Source of the DNA: Bdellovibrionales bacterium
Lineage (GTDB): Bacteria; Bdellovibrionota; UBA1018; JADZFF01
Direction: 5' to 3'
Length of the DNA: 64,000 bases
NCBI GenBank assembly: GCA_020850015.1
Contig: JADZFF010000103.1
Location: 1 to 64,000 of the forward strand
Position numbers and translations under genes: made by a program. Within the stretch, counting starts at the first letter, position 1. Every line of letters starts with the position of its first letter. Below are positions 59,639-64,000 of the stretch, piece after piece. Under the pieces are notes generated by a model that was not told where the DNA came from, did no database searches, and saw nothing but the letters and a program-made list of their open reading frames with translations.

Positions 59639-60061
59639 TTAGAGTTTTAGGGAAACCACCGGCATCCAATATCGCGTGTCTGATGGGATTGCGGCCAAGG
59701 GCCGCCGTCGGAAAGATGAAGCGCTCGACCACGCATCACCGCGGTGGCCCGGTAGGGCCGCCTTGCGGTCATCGTCGTCATCTCCTGCGATCCATCCATA
59801 AATGAGAATTCCCAGACCCACTCCCGCACCGGCCGCCGCACCTAGAGCAATGTTCTCCAGGTGGTCGCCAGGCGTTTCATAAAAAGGGAGGGTCGAAGCT
59901 CCCAGAACCGTTCCCACCATGGCGCTGACGCCGATGGTTTCTATAATTGAACCGCCCTTGGCCCCCTGGGGCATGACCAGCGCCACGAGGGCAGCCAGCG
60001 CACCAGAAGTCAGTATCAGCAGATTCCTGCCACTCGCCTTACGACGAGCAGTGAACCTCAT
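59639..60061 (-). CDS. Small membrane protein of unknown function
   Basis: A 140-aa protein with a basic N-terminus, a membrane helix (NLLILTSGALAALVALVMP), two more hydrophobic/Gly-rich segments (IETIGVSAMVGTVLGASTLPFY, IALGAAAGAGVGLGILIYGWIAG), an acidic run (DDDDD), and a C-terminal part rich in Ser and Arg. The Gly-rich helices suggest a glycine-zipper-like membrane protein. It ends 15 bp before rng on the same strand. No family recognised. Confidence 0.55.
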   Translation of the reverse strand: MRFTARRKASGRNLLILTSGALAALVALVMPQGAKGGSIIETIGVSAMVGTVLGASTLPFYETPGDHLENIALGAAAGAGVGLGILIYGWIAGDDDDDRKAALPGHRGDAWSSASSFRRRPLAAIPSDTRYWMPVVSLKL

Positions 60062-60485
60062 AGGAGCGTCTCGAATCCGTTTTTCATCCGCCGACTCGCT
60101 CCCGCTCGCCCGCTCCCGCCCAGCACCATCGCGCCGGTTGGGGGGCCTCAGGGGTCAAACCTTGTTTATATTTGAGCTATAGCTTCTTTAGGCTCTTGCT
60201 CGGGTTGTATGTCATCGAGGCTGAACGCCTCGTGCCTGTTTCGGAAGGGGCAGGACCTGAACCGTTTTCCCGGGGACCGGATTCGTTCTCGGCGTCACCC
60301 AGCGGAATTCCAGAGCCTCACTCTTCTTCCTATAAAGAGGAGTATCCCACGGGAGCATGGGCCGGCAAGAGGTAAAACCACCCCTGCGCCAACTTTCCCT
60401 GCGGTGACGCGCTTTTACGGCAACTTCTGCCGAAACGCATGGGGGCTTCCCCCGAGGCCCCCCCTGGATTATTCAGGAGAATCTC
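60062..60485 (+). other. 424-bp intergenic region upstream of deoB with several hairpins
   Basis: No gene is supported here. From left to right it holds an AT-rich patch with palindrome AGCTATAGCT (60175-60184), hairpin CGAGGC-TGAAC-GCCTCG (60216-60232), hairpin CGGCA-ACTTC-TGCCG (60418-60432), hairpin GGGGG-CTT-CCCCC (60441-60453) and the deoB ribosome binding site CAGGAG. No -35/-10 pair is convincing. I checked by eye for purine, guanidine, TPP, SAM and cyclic-di-GMP riboswitch patterns and recognised none. A regulatory leader of the nucleoside operon is possible. Confidence 0.35.
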
Positions 60486-61724
60486 ATGGCGACACGCACC
60501 AATGCATTTGACCGGGTGATCTGGGTAATCCTCGACGGCGTAGGGGCGGGCGCCCTGCCCGACGCCCCCGGTTATGGCGACGTCGGAGCCGACACCTTGG
60601 GCAACCTCTCGCGCGCCCTGGGCCGGCCTCTTGAGCTTCCGAACCTGCGCGCCATGGGGCTCGGAAACCTCACGCCCATGGCCCACGTCACCCCTCTCGC
60701 ACCCGGCGAGGGCTCGGGCGCCTACGGCCGCGCGCGAGAGAAGAGCGCGGGCAAGGATACCTCCTCCGGACACTGGGAGATGGCGGGCCTCGTGGTGAGC
60801 GATCCCTTCCCCGTCTTTGAGCAGGGCTTCCCCGCCGACATCGTGGATCGTTGGGTGAAAGAGAACGGTCTTCCCGGCGTGCTCGGCAACAAAGCCGCGA
60901 GCGGCACCACCATCCTCGATGAGCTCGGCGCCGAGCACCTGCGCACGGGCAAGCCCATCCTCTACACCTCGGCCGACTCGGTCTGGCAGGTGGCCGCGCA
61001 CGAAGAGTCCTTCGGCCTGGAGCGGCTCGACTCCATCTGCGAAAGCGCGCGCGTGATCTGCGACGAGCTCCGCGTGGGCCGCGTGATCTCGCGCCCCTTC
61101 TTGGGCGAGGGCACGAAAGAGAAGCCCTTCAAGCGCACCTACAACCGCAAGGACTACTCGCTCGAGCCGCCGGCCGACTCCTACCTGGACTTCCTGGTGA
61201 AAGCCGGCGTGCCCACGCTCGGCATCGGCAAGATCACCTACATCTACGCGGGCCGGGGCATCGAGGAGAACCTCTTCACCGAAGGCAACACCGACGGCAT
61301 CCGCGTGCTCCTGGAGCAGACGCGCGAACGCAGACGCGGCCTGCTCTACTGCAACCTCATCGACTTCGACATGCTCTGGGGCCACCGCCGCGACGTGAAA
61401 GGCTTCGCCGCCGCGCTCGAGGAGTTCGACCGCGCCCTGCCCGCCCTCCAGGCCGCCATGGGCCCGCGCGACCTGCTCCTGCTCGCCGCCGATCACGGCA
61501 ACGACCCCACCTTCCGCGGCTCCGACCACACGCGCGAGCACATTCCGGTGCTGGCCTGGTCGCCCGCGATGGGCAAAGGCGCGCGCCCGATCGGCGATCT
61601 CGACTCCTTCGCCGACATCGGCGCCACCGTGTTTCACGCGCTCACGGGCGAGGCCGAGCCCGGCCCGAAGTTCAAGCTCGCGGGCCGCTCGTTCCTGCAC
61701 GCCCTCGGGCTGGGCGGAGCCTGA
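60486..61724 (+). CDS. deoB: Phosphopentomutase
   Basis: Interconverts (deoxy)ribose-1-phosphate and -5-phosphate in the cytoplasm. Alkaline-phosphatase-superfamily motifs: the metal site VIWVILDGVGAGALPDA, the phosphorylated Thr in SAGKDTSSGHWEMAGL, and C-terminal metal ligands AADHGNDPTFRGSDHTREHIPVL. At 412 aa it is standard. Start follows AGGAG. It joins deoA and pnp: nucleosides are phosphorolysed and the sugar phosphate isomerised, then cleaved by DeoC encoded at 22 kb. Confidence 0.96.
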   Translation: MATRTNAFDRVIWVILDGVGAGALPDAPGYGDVGADTLGNLSRALGRPLELPNLRAMGLGNLTPMAHVTPLAPGEGSGAYGRAREKSAGKDTSSGHWEMAGLVVSDPFPVFEQGFPADIVDRWVKENGLPGVLGNKAASGTTILDELGAEHLRTGKPILYTSADSVWQVAAHEESFGLERLDSICESARVICDELRVGRVISRPFLGEGTKEKPFKRTYNRKDYSLEPPADSYLDFLVKAGVPTLGIGKITYIYAGRGIEENLFTEGNTDGIRVLLEQTRERRRGLLYCNLIDFDMLWGHRRDVKGFAAALEEFDRALPALQAAMGPRDLLLLAADHGNDPTFRGSDHTREHIPVLAWSPAMGKGARPIGDLDSFADIGATVFHALTGEAEPGPKFKLAGRSFLHALGLGGA

Positions 61725-61727
61725 TCC

Positions 61728-63086
61728 GTGCGTTTACCCTCCGAGATCATCCGCGACAAACGCGACGGCAAGGAGCTCTCCGCTGAGGATATCCGAAGCT
61801 TCGTGGAGGGGCTCACGAGCGGCCAGGTCACGGACTATCAGGCCACGGCCTTCCTCATGGCCGTGTACTTCCAGCGCATGAGCTTCAGCGAGACCGCAGC
61901 TCTCACCCAAGCCATGCTCGCAAGCGGCGAGCGTTACGACTTCGCCAAGCTCGAGGGGGTTTTCGTCGACAAACACTCCACCGGCGGCATCGGCGACAAG
62001 GTCTCGCTCATCCTTGCACCCCTCGCCGCCGCCTGCGGGCTCAAGGTGCCCATGATGTCGGGCCGAGGCTTGGGCCACAGCGGGGGCACGCTCGACAAAC
62101 TCGACGCGATCCCCGGCTACCGCCACGATCTTTCGCGCGAACGCTTCGAGCAGATCCTCGCCGAGGTGGGCTGCTCCATCATCGGCCAGAGCGCGCGCAT
62201 GGCCCCGGCCGACAAAAAGCTCTATGCCCTCCGCGACGTCACCGCGACCGTGGAGTGCATCCCGCTCATCTGCGGATCCATCCTCTCGAAAAAGCTCGCC
62301 GAGGGCGCGCAGGGCCTCCTGCTCGACGTAAAAACCGGCAGCGGCGCCTTCATGCCCACGCCGGCCCGGGCCCGCGAGCTCGCGCGCTGGCTCGTGAAGG
62401 TGGCCACGAAACTCGGGCTCCCCGCGCGCGCGGTCGTCACCGACATGAGCCAGCCTCTGGGGTACTCGGTGGGCAACGCGCTCGAGGTCATCGAGAGCGT
62501 GGAGATCCTCAAGGGTGAACGTCTGCTCTGCCCCGAAGGCAAGCCGCCCGGCACCCCGCTCGAGCGCTGCTCGGCTGATTTGAAGGAGCTTACGATCGCC
62601 CTTTGCGCGCACATGCTTGAGATCGGCAAGAAGGTGAAGAACCTGGCCGAAGGGCGCAGGCTCGCGCACGCTAGGCTCGCCGACGGCTCTGCCTGGAAAC
62701 GCTTCCAGGAAATGGTGCGCGCGCACGGCGGCGACGCCTCAGCGCTCGACCGCGTGGAACGCATGGGACTTGCGCCGCGTACGGTGAGTTGGAACGCGAA
62801 AAAGAAGGGCTTCCTCGCGAAGATGGACGCCCGCGAGATCGGCCTTCTGCTCGTGGAGCTCGGGGGTGGGCGGAAACGGGCCGAAGACCGCGTGGATCCC
62901 GGCGTGGGTTTCGTCTTTCATCGAAAATTGGGCTCCCGCGTCATAGTTGGCGATCCGCTCGTCACGGTCTACGCCCCCGCCTCCCTGGACCTGGCCCCGC
63001 TCGAGGCCCGATTCCATGCGGCAATTAAATATGCCGCATCGCGCCCAAGCCTCCCGAAACTGATCCTTGACGCCGCTGCAAAATAG
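61728..63086 (+). CDS. deoA: Thymidine / pyrimidine-nucleoside phosphorylase
   Basis: Phosphorolysis of thymidine, deoxyuridine or uridine to base and sugar-1-phosphate. Motifs: FVDKHSTGGIGDKVSLILAPLAAACGLKVPMMSGRGLGHSGGTLDKLDAIPGY (phosphate and nucleoside binding), DKKLYALRDVTATVECIPLICGSILSKK and DVKTGSGAFM. At 452 aa it is slightly longer than usual (~435). The pyrimidine-nucleoside (Pdp) and thymidine (DeoA) types cannot be separated by eye. GTG start 3 bp after deoB. Confidence 0.95.
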   Translation: MRLPSEIIRDKRDGKELSAEDIRSFVEGLTSGQVTDYQATAFLMAVYFQRMSFSETAALTQAMLASGERYDFAKLEGVFVDKHSTGGIGDKVSLILAPLAAACGLKVPMMSGRGLGHSGGTLDKLDAIPGYRHDLSRERFEQILAEVGCSIIGQSARMAPADKKLYALRDVTATVECIPLICGSILSKKLAEGAQGLLLDVKTGSGAFMPTPARARELARWLVKVATKLGLPARAVVTDMSQPLGYSVGNALEVIESVEILKGERLLCPEGKPPGTPLERCSADLKELTIALCAHMLEIGKKVKNLAEGRRLAHARLADGSAWKRFQEMVRAHGGDASALDRVERMGLAPRTVSWNAKKKGFLAKMDAREIGLLLVELGGGRKRAEDRVDPGVGFVFHRKLGSRVIVGDPLVTVYAPASLDLAPLEARFHAAIKYAASRPSLPKLILDAAAK

Positions 63087-63105
63087 GTGAGAAAATCTCT
63101 GCGGT

Positions 63106-64000
63106 ATGTCGCAAGTGCAGGGGACAGTTGAACAAAAGCCGTCCCAGAAAAGTATCTACCAGAAGCTGAGGGATGCGGTCGCCGCAGTCCAAGGCCGCAC
63201 TTCGCTTAAGCCGGAAGTCGGCGTGATCCTCGGCTCCGGTCTCGGCTCCATCGCCGACGAGCTCACCGAAGGCGTCGCGATCTCCTACAGCGACATCCCG
63301 CACTTCCACGGAACCTCCGTCGAAGGCCACAGCGGACGCATGGTGCTCGGGAGATTCCACGGCGTGCCCGCAGTGTTCCTCCAGGGCCGCTTCCACTACT
63401 ACGAAGGTTACCCGATGGACGAGGTGGTGTTCCCCACGCGCGTGATCAGCGCGCTCGGAATTCAAACGCTCGTGCTCACGAACGCCGCCGGCGGCATCAA
63501 TACGCGCTTCCGCCCCGGCGACCTCATGCTCATCGAAGACCACATCAACCTCATGGGCGACAACCCGCTCAAGGGCCCGCACCTCGCGGAGCTCGGGCCC
63601 CGATTCCCCGACATGAGCGAGGCCTACAACCGCGGCTGCGTGAGCGTGATCGCCGCGGCCGCCGCCGAAGAGAGCCTCTCCGTCCACCGCGGCGTTTACG
63701 CCGGCCTGCTCGGGCCCACCTACGAAACCCCGGCCGAGGTGCGCATGCTCAGAGCCATGGGCGCCGACGCCGTGGGCATGTCCACCGTGCCCGAGAGCAT
63801 CGCCGCGAACCACCTCGGCGTGCAGGTGGCCGGCATCAGCGCCATCACGAACCTCGCCGCCGGCGCCTCTCCGAACCGTCTCACCCATGCTGAGGTGATC
63901 GAAAACTCGCGGGAATGCGCGGAAAAAATGGCCCTGATCCTGAAGCGCGCGGTTCCGCGCCTCTCGAAGAGCGTGGCCGCGCGCCCTGCTGAACGCCGCG
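63106..64000 (+). CDS. Purine-nucleoside phosphorylase, trimeric type (3' end beyond window)
   Basis: Not in the ORF track because it is open at the window edge. From the ATG at 63106, 298 codons are visible. The sequence is a class II, trimeric PNP: VGVILGSGLGSIADEL, HGTSVEGHSGRMVLG, FLQGRFHYYEGYPMDEVVFPTRV, LTNAAGGINTRFRPGDLMLIEDHINL, VYAGLLGPTYETPAEVRMLRAMGADAVGMSTVPE and the ITNLAAG motif. Acts on inosine and guanosine and their deoxy forms, the product of the exported adenosine deaminase. Third gene of the deoB-deoA operon, 19 bp after deoA. Only a few C-terminal codons should be missing, judging from family length. Confidence 0.94.
   Translation, partial: MSQVQGTVEQKPSQKSIYQKLRDAVAAVQGRTSLKPEVGVILGSGLGSIADELTEGVAISYSDIPHFHGTSVEGHSGRMVLGRFHGVPAVFLQGRFHYYEGYPMDEVVFPTRVISALGIQTLVLTNAAGGINTRFRPGDLMLIEDHINLMGDNPLKGPHLAELGPRFPDMSEAYNRGCVSVIAAAAAEESLSVHRGVYAGLLGPTYETPAEVRMLRAMGADAVGMSTVPESIAANHLGVQVAGISAITNLAAGASPNRLTHAEVIENSRECAEKMALILKRAVPRLSKSVAARPAERR

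Noticed and set aside
55892-59650. 1252-aa plus-strand ORF, the longest in the track
   Set aside because: It is antisense to prmA and rng, which carry clear catalytic motifs. Its Ala/Arg/His-rich composition is typical of GC-rich shadow frames.
60062-60485. tRNA or known riboswitch in the large gap
   Set aside because: No cloverleaf with a T-loop GTTCGAATC-like stretch and no recognised aptamer core could be found by eye.

Overview
The window is a continuous stretch of a GC-rich (roughly two-thirds G+C by eye) Gram-negative bacterial chromosome. It is densely packed with short intergenic gaps, many 1-4 bp start/stop overlaps, and frequent signal peptides and lipoboxes. Lipoproteins, outer-membrane barrel-like proteins, KdsD, TatA and two PlsC-type acyltransferases indicate a two-membrane cell. 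The mix of envelope proteins, a receiver-TPR response regulator and an extensive nucleoside-scavenging gene set suggests a deltaproteobacterial-grade lineage, perhaps a GC-rich member of Bdellovibrionota. That placement is inference: no rRNA gene is present. I see no tRNA, rRNA, CRISPR array, prophage or transposase.

Layout. 1-5.1 kb: a truncated Ig-like lipoprotein, an acyltransferase, TatA, a barrel-like protein, a secreted phospholipase D-like protein and RecX. 5.2-11.0 kb: a complete oppABCDF oligopeptide importer with a promoter candidate and an oppA-oppB hairpin. 11.0-14.8 kb: a YceI-like protein, a bacterial relative of the plant plastid protein family RETICULATA, and a small ABC exporter. 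15-19 kb: a secreted protein, a short-chain dehydrogenase, a repeat-rich exported protein and its lipoprotein neighbour. 19.2-24.3 kb: deoC followed by an aldehyde dehydrogenase and a catalytic-Cys-less second ALDH (a split ALDH16-like pair), divergent from a secreted adenosine deaminase. 24.4-28.7 kb: an ABC-2 exporter, a receiver-TPR protein and an exported c-type cytochrome. 28.7-35.2 kb: the translation/transcription operon rimP-nusA-infB-rbfA-truB, with an intrinsic-terminator-like element in its leader. 35.2-44.6 kb: a PDZ pseudo-aspartyl protease, HflX, a class IV aminotransferase, an inositol-monophosphatase-like enzyme, coiled-coil, HEAT and Cys-rich proteins, an ArsC/Spx-like protein and a DUF4143 ATPase. 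44.7-49.2 kb: an envelope gene cluster with an in-frame amber codon, KdsD, a zinc-ribbon membrane protein and a DsbA-like lipoprotein. 49.2-50.8 kb: an unusual island described below. 50.8-60 kb: murF, tsaC, a membrane dipeptidase, plsC, prmA and a very large RNase E/G. 60.4-64 kb: deoB-deoA-pnp.

How genes work together. Secreted adenosine deaminase, two nucleoside phosphorylases, phosphopentomutase, deoxyribose-phosphate aldolase and an aldehyde dehydrogenase together form a route from external (deoxy)nucleosides to glyceraldehyde-3-phosphate and acetate-level carbon. OppABCDF and the exported dipeptidase handle peptides. This suits a life on dead or prey cell contents, though that ecology is inferred.

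Most unusual region: 49.25-50.79 kb. Two paralogous four-helix-bundle (S23/IVP-family) genes stand head to head across a perfect 33-bp inverted repeat that includes both ribosome binding sites, and the segment is bracketed by two near-identical 55-bp palindromic repeats. I know of no described system with this arrangement.
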